64,000 bases of DNA, taken from NCBI GenBank assembly GCA_033762255.1, contig JANRLT010000044.1, positions 62,001 through 126,000 on the forward strand, in the 5' to 3' direction. The notes under the pieces are model-generated. The model was not told the DNA's origin, ran no database searches, and saw nothing but the letters and a program-made list of their open reading frames with translations. Source of the DNA: Pirellulales bacterium (GTDB lineage: Bacteria; Planctomycetota; Planctomycetia; Pirellulales; JALHPA01). Every line of letters begins with the position of its first letter. The stretch's first letter is position 1. Shown here in pieces: positions 19,500 through 28,203 of this stretch. Both the position numbers and the translations under genes were made by a program.

Positions 19500-21413
19500 T
19501 TAGGCGTTGTCAAGGACCATGGGGCCTTCGACGTGCATGATCCGCCCTTGAAACAGTTCCACGGCCTTTTTCACAAAATCTTGCTCTAAAATCGCTGCTT
19601 GATCCACCTTAGCCACGGTCGTGGCCTTGACAGGGGGTGGGCCTGCAGGGCTGGATCCTGCTGTATCTAACTTTAATACCAGTGAGACCTTACAGCCTAA
19701 ATACTCTTGCAAAAAAGATTCCAATTGGGCTGTATTACGATTTCGCTCGCATTGTTCGAAATTATACTTCTTACCAAAGGTTAAAACTAGCTGGTTTGGC
19801 GCAAGAGTTGCACAATATTTCGCCTGCCGTGCATGATCGACAATCAGCGATTCCTTTTCCTCGAGGACTTTTTGCCACGCGGACTCAATTTGAGCCACGG
19901 TCACCGCTTCTTCTACAGCCTCTGTTACCCCCCTTGTCACGGGCAGAACTCTCAACGTGTCCGCTGTGGAGGGAGTCGAGTTAGCGGGGGCTAAAGCAGC
20001 GGGAATAGGGACCGATTCCACGGATACGGAGAGGGGTCCCGGGGGGGGATTCCCTGACAAATCTGCTGTAAATACGGCATTATCAGCCGTTAGCTCTTTT
20101 TTTTTTGATGGCTCCGGTGTGGCTGGTGATTCCGCCGGGACTGGCGTTTGAGGGGTGGGCAGCTTAAGCGTTAACTGCGGCAACTGACCACTTTGCAGGG
20201 CGGCCACGACCTGGCTCACGGCTTGCAGATTTGCCAAACGACTCATGCGGACCAGCGACAGTTCCGCCAAAATCCGCGGTTGGGGCAGATTCTTAAACCG
20301 GGCCAGCGTTTGATCGATGATTTGCATCATGGCCAGGATGGTTTCCAGACCAATCCTGTGACCCAAGTCGCGCAATTCCGCCGCTTGTCCGCTGGTATGC
20401 TGCAGCAACACGTCCGCCTCGGCCCCGACGGACATCACCATCACGTCGCGGAGGCAGCCGAACAATTGTTCCATGATTTGACCAACTTCACCCCCGTCCC
20501 GAACCGCTGCGTCAAATTCGGCCAAAGCCCCTGCGGCATCCTGATCGGCAAGTTGCCTCAAGATGCGCGTTAAGCGAGAATTATCCGTGGTCCCCAGCAT
20601 TTCATGGACATCATTGACCGAAAGTTCGGTTTTATTAAGGGCGAGCAATTGCTCCAACAGGGATTGGCTGTCGCGCATGGACCCGGCGGCCCGCCGCGCT
20701 AACAGTGTCAACGCCTCTGGCTCGACCGTGACCGGTTGACCATCGACTTTTTCGTGGGAAACAATCTCCGCCAGTCGGGCCAAGATTTTGTCCTCTTGGA
20801 CATGGGCAAAATCAAATCGCTGGCAACGAGAGCGAATCGTAATGGGGAGCTTTTCGGCCTCTGTCGTGCAAAAGATAAACTTGACATGCGGAGGGGGCTC
20901 TTCTAGCGTCTTGAGAAGTGCGTTAAATGCCTCGCGCGTCAGCATGTGCGCTTCATCCAGGATATAAATCTTATAGCGGCTGCGCGTGGGGCGAATGGAG
21001 ACTTTTTCCCGCAAATCCCGCACGTCATCAATACCGCGGTTACTGGCGGCGTCCATTTCGATCACATCGATATCCTGACCGCCGTCCGAAATCCCGCGGC
21101 AACTGTCGCATTCCTCCGCCGAGCCCGCGACACAGGGGGTAATGGTCGGCTGATCGGAGCGATGGCAGTTGAGGCACTTGGCCAAAATTCGGGCCGTGGT
21201 GGTTTTTCCCACGCCGCGGGCGCCCGTAAACAAATAGGCATGCCCGATCCGTTTGGCCAAAATCGCCCCCTTCAGCCCTTTCCAGACGTGCTCCTGGCCA
21301 ACCAGTTGCTCAAAGTTTTGGGGGCGGTACTTGAGTGCGACCACTTCATACGGCTGATCATCGCGGCTTTCCGCAGGGGGCGCATGTTCGCCCAGATTTC
21401 CCAGCAAATCCAT
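19500..21413 (-). CDS. dnaX: DNA polymerase III subunits gamma/tau
   Basis: Clamp-loader ATPase of the replisome, 637 residues. Walker A GARGVGKTTTA, the four-cysteine zinc module (CLNC...CVAG...CDSC), Walker B-like YILDEAHML, sensor segment FIFCTTEAEKLPITIRSRCQRFDF and SMRDSQSLLEQL are all present. A Pro/Thr/Ala-rich linker near residues 420-490 leads to a tau-like C-terminal domain. AGGAG seven bases before the ATG at 21413 supports the start. The SRP RNA gene lies 167 bases upstream on the same strand. Confidence 0.97.
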   Translation of the reverse strand: MDLLGNLGEHAPPAESRDDQPYEVVALKYRPQNFEQLVGQEHVWKGLKGAILAKRIGHAYLFTGARGVGKTTTARILAKCLNCHRSDQPTITPCVAGSAEECDSCRGISDGGQDIDVIEMDAASNRGIDDVRDLREKVSIRPTRSRYKIYILDEAHMLTREAFNALLKTLEEPPPHVKFIFCTTEAEKLPITIRSRCQRFDFAHVQEDKILARLAEIVSHEKVDGQPVTVEPEALTLLARRAAGSMRDSQSLLEQLLALNKTELSVNDVHEMLGTTDNSRLTRILRQLADQDAAGALAEFDAAVRDGGEVGQIMEQLFGCLRDVMVMSVGAEADVLLQHTSGQAAELRDLGHRIGLETILAMMQIIDQTLARFKNLPQPRILAELSLVRMSRLANLQAVSQVVAALQSGQLPQLTLKLPTPQTPVPAESPATPEPSKKKELTADNAVFTADLSGNPPPGPLSVSVESVPIPAALAPANSTPSTADTLRVLPVTRGVTEAVEEAVTVAQIESAWQKVLEEKESLIVDHARQAKYCATLAPNQLVLTFGKKYNFEQCERNRNTAQLESFLQEYLGCKVSLVLKLDTAGSSPAGPPPVKATTVAKVDQAAILEQDFVKKAVELFQGRIMHVEGPMVLDNA

Positions 21414-21580
21414 CAGCCGGCTCCTTTTTTAGTGGGAAATTCCCCAGATAGGGGAAATTCCTGTTCATGGCAAATACCGCAACGAAAACGGAAGACCGCT
21501 ATGCCGGGGGGTACCGGTTTTGGTTATGGCAGATTCCGCCCAAATCACCCTTTAACAGCGGCACCAATCTAAAGAAAATC

Positions 21581-21696
21581 GACGGCAGCCGATGAGTGAC
21601 CCACAACACCTGAAAAGTATTGCTTATGGCTGCTGATGTTACTCCCTGACCAGGTTCACAGCTTCCCACCGTGTGGGCCACTCATAGGCGACCGTC
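21581..21696 (-). ncRNA. ffs: Signal recognition particle RNA, small bacterial type
   Basis: Read on the minus strand, the 5' arm (GACGGTCGCC, then ATGAGTGGCCCACA) pairs with the 3' arm (TGTGGGTCACTCAT, then CGGCTGCCGTC) to give a long hairpin of about 116 nt. The conserved Ffh-binding region is present as GTGAACCTGGTCAGG on one side and AGCAGCC on the other. The apical ten bases are GAGTAACATC, read as a UAAC (URRC-class) tetraloop in place of the common GGAA. The position just upstream of dnaX matches the order known from Bacillus. Promoter boxes lie just upstream. Confidence 0.9.
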
Positions 21697-21703
21697 AACA
21701 AGT

Positions 21704-21731
21704 ATTATGGCCGAATTTTGCAAATGGTCAA
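21704..21731 (-). promoter_or_regulatory. Sigma-70-type promoter of the SRP RNA gene
   Basis: Minus strand has TTGACC (21731-21726), 16 bases, then CATAAT (21709-21704). The predicted transcript start is at or just before the first paired bases of the SRP RNA. Confidence 0.7.
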
Positions 21732-21869
21732 AGGGGGGCCTGCAAAAGAGCAAATAATCGGAAACGGGAGAAAAGTCGGGGAGAATTTTGGCCGGTTGCT
21801 TGCTCATGGGCACCAGCGAGGCTTAGAATAAATTTGTGAACACGTCTGTAGGCGGCCGGGAGCCATGTT

Positions 21870-22367
21870 ATGGAAAATTTATGGTATTGGCTAATTGGCG
21901 GCATGCTAGTCGGGGCATGTGCGGCGTATTTTTTTTATCGATGGCGCATGGTATCTGTCCGGCGCCACGGGCAGGGGAACCATCTGCTGCGCGCCCAGCG
22001 TGACTTTCAACTGCGCCGCGAACAACTCGAGGCGAAATTCTTAGACAAAGCTGGCTCCAGTGGCAAGCCGCGCGGCCTGCGCTGGTTGGATTGCGACTTT
22101 GACAATCCGATCGTGTTTGCGCGGGATAAACGGACGGGGCAGCTTTCGGCGTTTGTCGGCGTGACAATCAGCTTTGAAGCGATTCCCGGCGGCGGGATGG
22201 AAGACGTCGAAGCGGTCGGTAACTTGCGGGCCGCCACGGCCGTTTTTCAACTGGATGAGCAGGGCGTTTGGATGACCGACGGCCGTGCGATATTTAATCT
22301 CAATCCCAGCGAAGCGGTGCAGTACTACCAGGCCAATCTGGAGTTGATCGAACCCGCCCTCCCCTAG
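21870..22367 (+). CDS. Membrane-anchored protein of unknown function
   Basis: I do not recognise a named family. The 165-residue protein starts with one membrane segment (WYWLIGGMLVGACAAYFFY, residues 5-23), a short basic charged helix (QRDFQLRREQLEAKF), then a soluble domain with RWLDCDF and FVGVTISFEAIPGGGMEDVEAVG. It should be anchored by its N-terminus with the rest facing one side of the membrane. GGGAG seven bases before the ATG supports the start. It is divergent from the SRP RNA-dnaX cluster and monocistronic. Confidence 0.75.
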   Translation: MENLWYWLIGGMLVGACAAYFFYRWRMVSVRRHGQGNHLLRAQRDFQLRREQLEAKFLDKAGSSGKPRGLRWLDCDFDNPIVFARDKRTGQLSAFVGVTISFEAIPGGGMEDVEAVGNLRAATAVFQLDEQGVWMTDGRAIFNLNPSEAVQYYQANLELIEPALP

Positions 22368-22403
22368 CGAGACTAGCGCTGTCCTGACGGTTCGTTTTCC
22401 GAT

Positions 22404-22430
22404 GAGCCGTAGAGCGCAAGCCCACGGTTG
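22404..22430 (-). repeat. Dispersed CCGTGGGCTTGCGC element, inverted copy
   Basis: On the minus strand this reads CAACCGTGGGCTTGCGCTCT followed by ACGGCTC, matching the element at 14019-14044. Both copies are intergenic. Confidence 0.7.
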
Positions 22431-22506
22431 GAGTGGCAAAATCCTGATCTACCTAAACCGTATCTTTATCTTTGACAAAGCACTCGCCTTAGTAGCTCAT
22501 CTTGAC

Positions 22507-22613
22507 GCGTAGCAGAATTCGCCAGAATTCTGAGCGTATTAAAATTCTATTCGTAGCAGAATTCGCCAGAATACTGTGCGTAGCAGCAGTTCACTGAATT
22601 CGCCAGAATTCTG
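22507..22613. repeat. Three copies of a GAATTCGCCAGAATTC palindromic repeat
   Basis: CAGAATTCGCCAGAATTCTG or a close variant occurs at 22507-22532, 22552-22576 and 22593-22613, the first two preceded by CGTAG. Each half is complementary to the other (CAGAATTC/GAATTCTG). They fill the 396-bp gap between the membrane protein gene and the thioesterase gene, where no gene is seen. Confidence 0.9.
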
Positions 22614-22763
22614 CCTCTTGCAAAGCCTGTTAAAACCTTTTTTCGCAAATTCCGCTACCAAGTTAATCACAAAACTTCCCGCGACGTTGGCGGCAATGCC
22701 AGTGAGCATTATAACAGCGTTGTATTCACTCGCTACGCTTTTACTTGGCAAACCGATTATTTT

Positions 22764-23213
22764 ATGCCTCCTGTAGTCCCCCGCAGCCACCAACTAGAGA
22801 TTCGCGTCCGCTACCAAGAGACCGATGGCCAGGGGCGGCTGCACCACGCGAATTATTTAACCTACTTTGAGCTGGGCCGGACGGAATTGCTCCGCTCGGC
22901 GGGATACACCTATCGTGAATTTGAGGAAACCGGGTTGATGCTGGTGGTGGCGGAGATGCACATACAATACTTTCGGCCGGCGGTCTACGATGACCTGCTT
23001 TTGCTGACGACTAGCGTCATTCAATCCAAGGGGGCCCGCATTCGCCACGCTTATGAATTGCGGCGCGGGGTGGAATTACTGGCCAAGGGAGAAAGCATGA
23101 TCGCTTGTGTTGATCGGACGGGACGCGTGCGCCGCTTGCCCGAATGGCTATTAGAGCCGGAGACAAACGGGGACTCGCGGGAATTGATTCAACGTAACAA
23201 CGAAACGGTTTAA
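22764..23213 (+). CDS. Acyl-CoA thioesterase, YbgC/4HBT family
   Basis: Hot-dog-fold hydrolase of acyl-CoA thioesters, 149 residues. The signature RYQETDGQGRLHHANYLTYFE near residues 16-36 corresponds to the 4-hydroxybenzoyl-CoA thioesterase motif with catalytic Asp21 followed by the HHANY helix start. The rest (HIQYFRPAVYDDLLLLTT, GARIRHAYEL) fits the family. No good ribosome binding site precedes the ATG. Substrate cannot be told from sequence. Confidence 0.88.
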   Translation: MPPVVPRSHQLEIRVRYQETDGQGRLHHANYLTYFELGRTELLRSAGYTYREFEETGLMLVVAEMHIQYFRPAVYDDLLLLTTSVIQSKGARIRHAYELRRGVELLAKGESMIACVDRTGRVRRLPEWLLEPETNGDSRELIQRNNETV

Positions 23214-23269
23214 CAACCCGAATACTTTTTCTTGTCGCGAATTATATTGGCCTCCGGGAAATCTGAAGC

Positions 23270-24271
23270 ATGAATTGGAATCAGAAACCTGTCATTCGCA
23301 CCCTGGGGATGCTGCTAGGCTGCGCGGTGGTTGCTTGCTCTCAATTGGGAAGCACATCGATCAGGGCCGAAGAGACCGCTCCCCGCCAGTGGGCCATCGT
23401 GCGGGAACCAAAGCTTATCGAAGGGAGCGGCATAGCTCCCGCGCTAAGCTCCTCGCAACCGGCATTTTGGATTTTAAATGATGGCGCGGGCATATTACGG
23501 ATCTATGCGATAAACAGTACTGGCCAGCGCTGCGGCCTCTTGGAGGTCCCGGATAGCCAGACCGTCGATACCGAAGACCTCGCCAGCTTTTCCCTGGGGA
23601 ACATGACTTTTCTGCTGGCGGCCGATACCGGCAATAACGATTTGGACCGTCCTACCGCGCGGCTGTTTCTTTTGCCCGAGCCAACCCTGGAGCATGATTT
23701 CTCTTCGGGCGAAACCGCTGGCAAACAACCCTCCGACCAAAAATTTTCCGTCAAACCACTGCTCGCCTGGGACATCGCCTATCCCGACGCGCCCCGCAAT
23801 GTCGAAGCCCTGGGCGTGGACCCCGTCCAGCGAAAAATTTTATTGGTCAGTAAAGAAAAAAAGGATGCTCCCGCCACTGTCTATCAAACCGACCTCCCTA
23901 TCAATGAGCAAGGGAAGCTCACGGCGGATTGGATTAACTCTGCCACTACGCCGCGAACCTTCGAAAAGTTGGGCAGGATCAACGTCCCGACCGTCCTGGG
24001 GATGACCATGAATCCCACCGGAGACACTGCGGTCCTCCTGGGAAAATCAGCCGTCACAATTATTAGACGCGACAAAAACCAAACCTGGGCAGACGCTTTT
24101 ACCCGCCCGGGAATAAAACTGGATATTCCCCGCCAAAAAAAGGGGGAATCGATCTGTTTTGGCCCCGTTGTCGCTGCACATAACGGCCCGCAAAGTTTAT
24201 TTCTGCATAGCGAGGGGACCGACCAACCGATCTGGGAAATCCCCTGGCCCACCATTGTTACCCCGAAATAG
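23270..24271 (+). CDS. Exported protein, probable beta-propeller, unknown function
   Basis: A 333-residue protein with an N-terminal signal peptide (hydrophobic TLGMLLGCAVVACSQLG, cleavage probably near SIRAEE). The mature part has EGSGIAPALS...FWILNDGAG...LYAINSTGQ-like elements, TEDLAS, and AADTGNNDLDR, a pattern seen in secreted propeller proteins where each blade begins with a similar strand. Function is unknown. It follows the thioesterase gene by 56 bases on the same strand and may be co-transcribed. Confidence 0.72.
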   Translation: MNWNQKPVIRTLGMLLGCAVVACSQLGSTSIRAEETAPRQWAIVREPKLIEGSGIAPALSSSQPAFWILNDGAGILRIYAINSTGQRCGLLEVPDSQTVDTEDLASFSLGNMTFLLAADTGNNDLDRPTARLFLLPEPTLEHDFSSGETAGKQPSDQKFSVKPLLAWDIAYPDAPRNVEALGVDPVQRKILLVSKEKKDAPATVYQTDLPINEQGKLTADWINSATTPRTFEKLGRINVPTVLGMTMNPTGDTAVLLGKSAVTIIRRDKNQTWADAFTRPGIKLDIPRQKKGESICFGPVVAAHNGPQSLFLHSEGTDQPIWEIPWPTIVTPK

Positions 24272-24469
24272 CCTGTCCCCCAGGCGTGGCAGTTGTGGCG
24301 GAACTTACCAAAAAAGTTCCCGAATCGCACCCTTGCAAGGCTGCCAGGCTTGGGATAGACTTTGAGTTTCCCCAAAATTGGCGGAAACTGGTCGCTTTTT
24401 AACCTTTACGATTGTCAGACTGACGCGGGCAACGGTACTGCCTTCGGCCAGTCCGGGATGGAACTGAAC

Positions 24470-24904
24470 ATGGCAACTTTCATGGCCAAGCCTGGCCAAA
24501 TCGAGCAAAATTGGTGGGTCGTGGACGCGCAGGATAAGGTCGTGGGCCGCTTGGCTAGCGAGATCGCGGTCATCTTGATGGGCAAGCACCGGCCGACCTA
24601 CACGCCGCATGTTGATACGGGCGACTTTGTGGTGGTACTGAACGCCTCCAAGGTCAAATTCACCGGCAAAAAGCTGCAAAACAAAGAATACCAGTGGTAC
24701 ACCGGTTTTACCCGCATTAGCAGCGAGACCGCGGAAAAGCGCTTGGCCCGCCGCCCGGAACTTATCCTGCACGAAGCCGTCCGCCGTATGCTGCCCAAGA
24801 ATAAGCTGGCGTTCAAAATGATCAGCAAGCTGAAAATTTACCCCGGCACCGACCATCCCCATCAGGCCCAAAATCCCCAACCGCTGGAAATGGCGGTTAA
24901 GTAA
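24470..24904 (+). CDS. rplM: 50S ribosomal protein L13
   Basis: Large-subunit ribosomal protein, 144 residues. MATFMAKPGQIEQNWWVVDA aligns end to end with E. coli L13, which fixes the start at 24470 rather than the in-frame ATGs at 24362 or 24458. VVGRLASEIA, GKHRPTYTPHVDTGDFVVV and the KLKIYPGTDHPHQAQNP ending are typical. It is followed 84 bases later by rpsI, the universal pair. The 198-bp gap upstream presumably holds the promoter and any autoregulatory leader; no known L13 site is evident. Confidence 0.97.
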   Translation: MATFMAKPGQIEQNWWVVDAQDKVVGRLASEIAVILMGKHRPTYTPHVDTGDFVVVLNASKVKFTGKKLQNKEYQWYTGFTRISSETAEKRLARRPELILHEAVRRMLPKNKLAFKMISKLKIYPGTDHPHQAQNPQPLEMAVK

Positions 24905-24988
24905 ATTGAACGGGGCTGGCTCCACGAAACAATAAAATTACCTTCCACTTCACACTGTTTTACACTTAACCGCTAGAAGCAATCGATT

Positions 24989-25387
24989 ATGGCCACTGCC
25001 GCCCCGGAAGCTCTTGGAACAGGTCGCCGCAAAACCGCCGTCGCCCGCGTGCGGGTAACGGCTGGCAAAGGTAAAATCACGATCAACGAACGTCCGTTTG
25101 AGGAATACTTTACCACGGAAAAAGAGCGCGGCCAGGTGCTGGAACCGCTGCAAGTGACCGGCAAACTGGAAACAGTGGATGTGCGCATCTTGTGCGACGG
25201 TGGTGGGCCTAACGGCCAAGCCGGGGCTTGCAAGATGGCGCTCGCCCGCGCCTTGCGGATTTTTGACGCCAGCCAGGATGATTTACTACGGCATTCGGGC
25301 TTGTTGACCCGGGATAGCCGTATGAAAGAACGCAAGCATTACGGTTTGCGGGGCGCACGCCGCGGCACCCAATTTTCCAAGCGTTAA
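24989..25387 (+). CDS. rpsI: 30S ribosomal protein S9
   Basis: Small-subunit protein, 132 residues, whose C-terminal tail reaches the P site. GTGRRKTAVARVRV, the GGGPNGQAGACKMALARAL segment, LLTRDSRMKERKHYGLRGAR and the terminal SKR are diagnostic. It is the second gene of the rplM-rpsI operon and is followed by a terminator. Confidence 0.98.
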   Translation: MATAAPEALGTGRRKTAVARVRVTAGKGKITINERPFEEYFTTEKERGQVLEPLQVTGKLETVDVRILCDGGGPNGQAGACKMALARALRIFDASQDDLLRHSGLLTRDSRMKERKHYGLRGARRGTQFSKR

Positions 25388-25460
25388 TATTTTTCCACAT
25401 CAACATTTGCCAGTCTCCATTTTCAGATTGGCCAAGACGTCGCTAATTTTAAGCCACAAG

Positions 25461-25489
25461 ACCGCTGGAGGATTCCGGCGGTTTTTTTT
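25461..25489 (+). terminator. Terminator of rplM-rpsI
   Basis: ACCGC(T)GGA pairs with TTCC(G)GCGGT around a short loop, followed by a run of T. It lies about 75 bases after the rpsI stop. Confidence 0.9.
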
Positions 25490-25556
25490 GCGCGTCTGAA
25501 GGATCATGAGAGAAAGCCGCGGTTGTTTAACCATTTGTCTTATTCTTGCGCGGGTT

Positions 25557-26066
25557 ATGTGCATTGGCATCGCGATTGACGCGGAACTATTGACCGAGAC
25601 GTTTCTCCGGCGGTTTGGCTTGGCCGCCAGGATGCAAGGGGATCTCTTTGACAGCCCGCCGGAACTTTTGTTTCAGTTTCGCGACCGGATTCCGCAACTG
25701 CCTATTGTGCGGCTAACGCCTGAAAATGCCCAACAGCCTCTCCCGACCAGCGACGACTGGGACCTGGTGGAATGGGGAAACCGGGGGAATCGGCAGTCGC
25801 GGCTGCCGTTGACCGGTTGGGCCCGCGAGGAAAGCACATCCGCCGGCAAATGGAAATATCTTCGCCCCCAACCGGTGTGGATACCCGCGAGCCGGGGACT
25901 GGAAAAAGGGGTGTGGTTTCCCACGCCTGACGGCCTGCAGGGGATCCTGGTCGAGGATGAGAATCGCCAGCCACATGTGTACATGCTGACCCGCGCATCA
26001 ACCCCCGAATATGAACAGTTGACCAAACACCACCGCATGCCTGTATGGGGCGCGCCGATGGTGTAG
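25557..26066 (+). CDS. Divergent SRAP (YedK/HMCES)-like protein
   Basis: From the ATG at 25557 the protein is 169 residues and begins Met-Cys. SRAP proteins use Cys2, exposed after Met removal, to cross-link abasic sites in single-stranded DNA. Other resemblances are WAREES (residues 88-93, compare NAR.E. of SRAP), PVWIPASRGLEKGVWF (compare the CL.PADGFYEW block, with Glu116 as candidate acid) and a late LTRAS...HHRMPV (compare TT.A.....IH.RMPV, with His158 or 159). An in-frame ATG 17 codons upstream would bury the cysteine. The assignment is by motif only and the protein is clearly diverged. It follows the rpsI terminator, so it is its own transcription unit. Confidence 0.55.
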   Translation: MCIGIAIDAELLTETFLRRFGLAARMQGDLFDSPPELLFQFRDRIPQLPIVRLTPENAQQPLPTSDDWDLVEWGNRGNRQSRLPLTGWAREESTSAGKWKYLRPQPVWIPASRGLEKGVWFPTPDGLQGILVEDENRQPHVYMLTRASTPEYEQLTKHHRMPVWGAPMV

Positions 26067-26125
26067 CAAAGGGGCTACAGCGCCGATATGACTGGCTGAG
26101 TAGCCATGTTAAAATTCAAACGACA

Positions 26126-26204
26126 GGAACAGCCTTTCATTATTTTAGCTTTGCCAAATCCACAAGATTTTGTCCCGGGAAATGCTTCTTCAACAGGCTG
26201 CCAG
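26126..26204 (+). repeat. 79-bp dispersed repeat, copy A
   Basis: This matches the minus strand of 42632-42710 with 8 differences in 79 bases and no gaps. It contains TTTAGCTTTGCCAAAT and ends CAACAGGCTGCCAG. It lies between two convergent genes, ten bases past the end of the PAS-GAF-receiver gene. Confidence 0.88.
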
Positions 26205-26213
26205 GCAAAGATG

Positions 26214-27965
26214 TTACAGCGTCGGCGTCGGGGTTGGCTTGCGGCTACTGATAACTTTTTCGGTCACGGTCAGCAGTTGGTCCAGGCGGAACGGCTTGGC
26301 CAGGGCCGCATAAGAGGGGAGCAGTCCTTCCTCCCGCGATTTAGTAATGGTGTGCGTCGAATCATATCCGTAGCCCAGCATCATGACCATGGGGACGGGA
26401 TCCACCATTTCCTTTAACTTTTTCAGTAATTCATAGCCATTCATATCGGGGAGGCGAATATCACTAATAATGACATCATAGCCTCCCTCCATGGTCAACT
26501 TATTTTGCACCATGCAAATGGTCTCATGGCCGTCATGCGCGGTTTCCACAATACAGCCATATCGTTCCAAGAGCGCGTGGGCGGCGTTGCGGACGGTGGC
26601 GTCGGCGTCAGCCACCAAGACTTGCTTTCCCCGCAACAGCGGTCGTTTATCGACTTGTTTATTGGCGGGCAGGGCCTGGCTGGGGGCCATCTTTTGGCCG
26701 ACTTTTTGGATGACTTGCTTAATATCGCGGGCGTTTCGCAAGATATTTTCCAGCCGCTCGACTACTTCCGGCTCGTGGCCGATATACCGCTGCATTACAT
26801 TGACCGCCTCGTTCAGAATCTCATCAATGGGCAAGGCCACGGCGCTGTGAATCGCCTCCACGCTTTCCACGCAAGTATTGGCTTTTTCGGCTTCGAGTAA
26901 AAAGAGCGTGTTGATCGCCTGGGCCACATCGCGAGTAAAAATCTCTAAAAACTGGCGGTCGCTTTCGGTAAATGCCCGGGGTTCGGGGCTTTCGACATTA
27001 AATGTGCCGATGACCGTTTCATGCAAAATAAGTGGTACGGTTAAGGAGCTTTTGGCCCCTTTACACCCTTCCAAATATTTTTTATCGCCGTGCGTGTCGT
27101 CGCAAAGATAAGTCTTGCCCGAGGCCGCCACGTAGCCCGTGACCCCGTTGTCCTCTAGGTCGGCCCGCAAGACCCGCTTTTCCGCTTCGGGAGACATGCC
27201 AACCGCTAGCAGCGGCATCAGCAAACCTGTTTTAGCGTCCAACAGGCGAATTTCGACCACGTCAAAATGCAACAGATCCTTGGTGTATTGCAGAATATTA
27301 TTTTTGAGATATTCAATTCTTTCTTCTACGGTCATCAGGCTCAGTTCATCGGGCGTCATGTCGGCCAGCTTTTCGCCAGCTTCGTGGATAGTCGCCAGTT
27401 TTTGCTGTTGTAGCATTTCCGGTGTTACATCCCGCACCGTAACGATGAGATGACGCGGGGCTTCTTGCCCCTCCAGCACGGGCATGGCGTGCAAGTGATA
27501 ATAGCGGTTGTCCCCCACGCGCGACGCATCACCAACCTTTAGCGTGGAACCACTCGCCTTGCCGGTGCTCAACGCCGTATGAAACGGACAAAAATCCGGC
27601 CCCAAAATTTCAGGGCTACCCATCACGGTGTAAAAGTTTTGGCCGGACAGATGCTCGCGCTGGCACCATTCTTTGATCCGCTCATTGGCCCAGATAATTG
27701 TATTATCCGCATCCAGCAGAAGCACCCCATCGGGCATTCCCTCCAGGATGCGTTCATTTTGCAGAAGTTTGCCGACGCGCTCGACCCGTGCCAATAAATT
27801 TCCCGCTACAAAGACCCCCGCGTATTGGGTACGAGCTAATTTCGCCAGACCGCGAAAAGGGCTAGAGACTTGCTCTAACTCAAAGTCCTTACCCAGCTCC
27901 GGCAGATTCGCGGGAATCTGGGATTGGGGATCGCGAATCACCAGGATTTTTGGCTTTGTTGACAA
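26214..27965 (-). CDS. PAS-GAF-receiver signalling protein without kinase domain
   Basis: A 583-residue soluble sensor. In order: an N-terminal receiver-like segment lacking a phosphoacceptor (residues 1-60), a PAS domain (about 70-190, GMPDGVLLLDADNTIIWANERI, then RDVTPEML), a GAF domain (about 230-365, with YVAASGKTYLCDD and SLTVPLI), a helical stretch, and a C-terminal receiver (about 450-575) with VLVADAD and the phosphoacceptor in SDIRLPDMNG. No histidine kinase or output domain is present, so it must act through partners. The start is TTG at 27965 with CAGGAG seven bases upstream. Confidence 0.85.
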   Translation of the reverse strand: MSTKPKILVIRDPQSQIPANLPELGKDFELEQVSSPFRGLAKLARTQYAGVFVAGNLLARVERVGKLLQNERILEGMPDGVLLLDADNTIIWANERIKEWCQREHLSGQNFYTVMGSPEILGPDFCPFHTALSTGKASGSTLKVGDASRVGDNRYYHLHAMPVLEGQEAPRHLIVTVRDVTPEMLQQQKLATIHEAGEKLADMTPDELSLMTVEERIEYLKNNILQYTKDLLHFDVVEIRLLDAKTGLLMPLLAVGMSPEAEKRVLRADLEDNGVTGYVAASGKTYLCDDTHGDKKYLEGCKGAKSSLTVPLILHETVIGTFNVESPEPRAFTESDRQFLEIFTRDVAQAINTLFLLEAEKANTCVESVEAIHSAVALPIDEILNEAVNVMQRYIGHEPEVVERLENILRNARDIKQVIQKVGQKMAPSQALPANKQVDKRPLLRGKQVLVADADATVRNAAHALLERYGCIVETAHDGHETICMVQNKLTMEGGYDVIISDIRLPDMNGYELLKKLKEMVDPVPMVMMLGYGYDSTHTITKSREEGLLPSYAALAKPFRLDQLLTVTEKVISSRKPTPTPTL

Positions 27966-28203
27966 AAATTCACTCCTGGATAGTTGACCTCTTGGTACAC
28001 ATTTAATGAATTATAAGAGGGAGGGAAAAACGTCACAACACTTTTTCCTCGCATTTTGCGCTTTGACGCAAATCATTCTGCGGACTCAGCTTATAAATAG
28101 TTCATATTCGTCCAAAATTTAAGGGATATGCGGTTTATGGCCGCTAACCAGGGGGGGTTACCCTTTATTATTTTCTGTAATCAAAAGTTGGACAGAGGGG
28201 GAG

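Noticed and set aside
27966-28203. Possible small RNA or terminator between the two receiver genes
   Set aside because: No clear hairpin with T-run and no promoter boxes could be paired with it.
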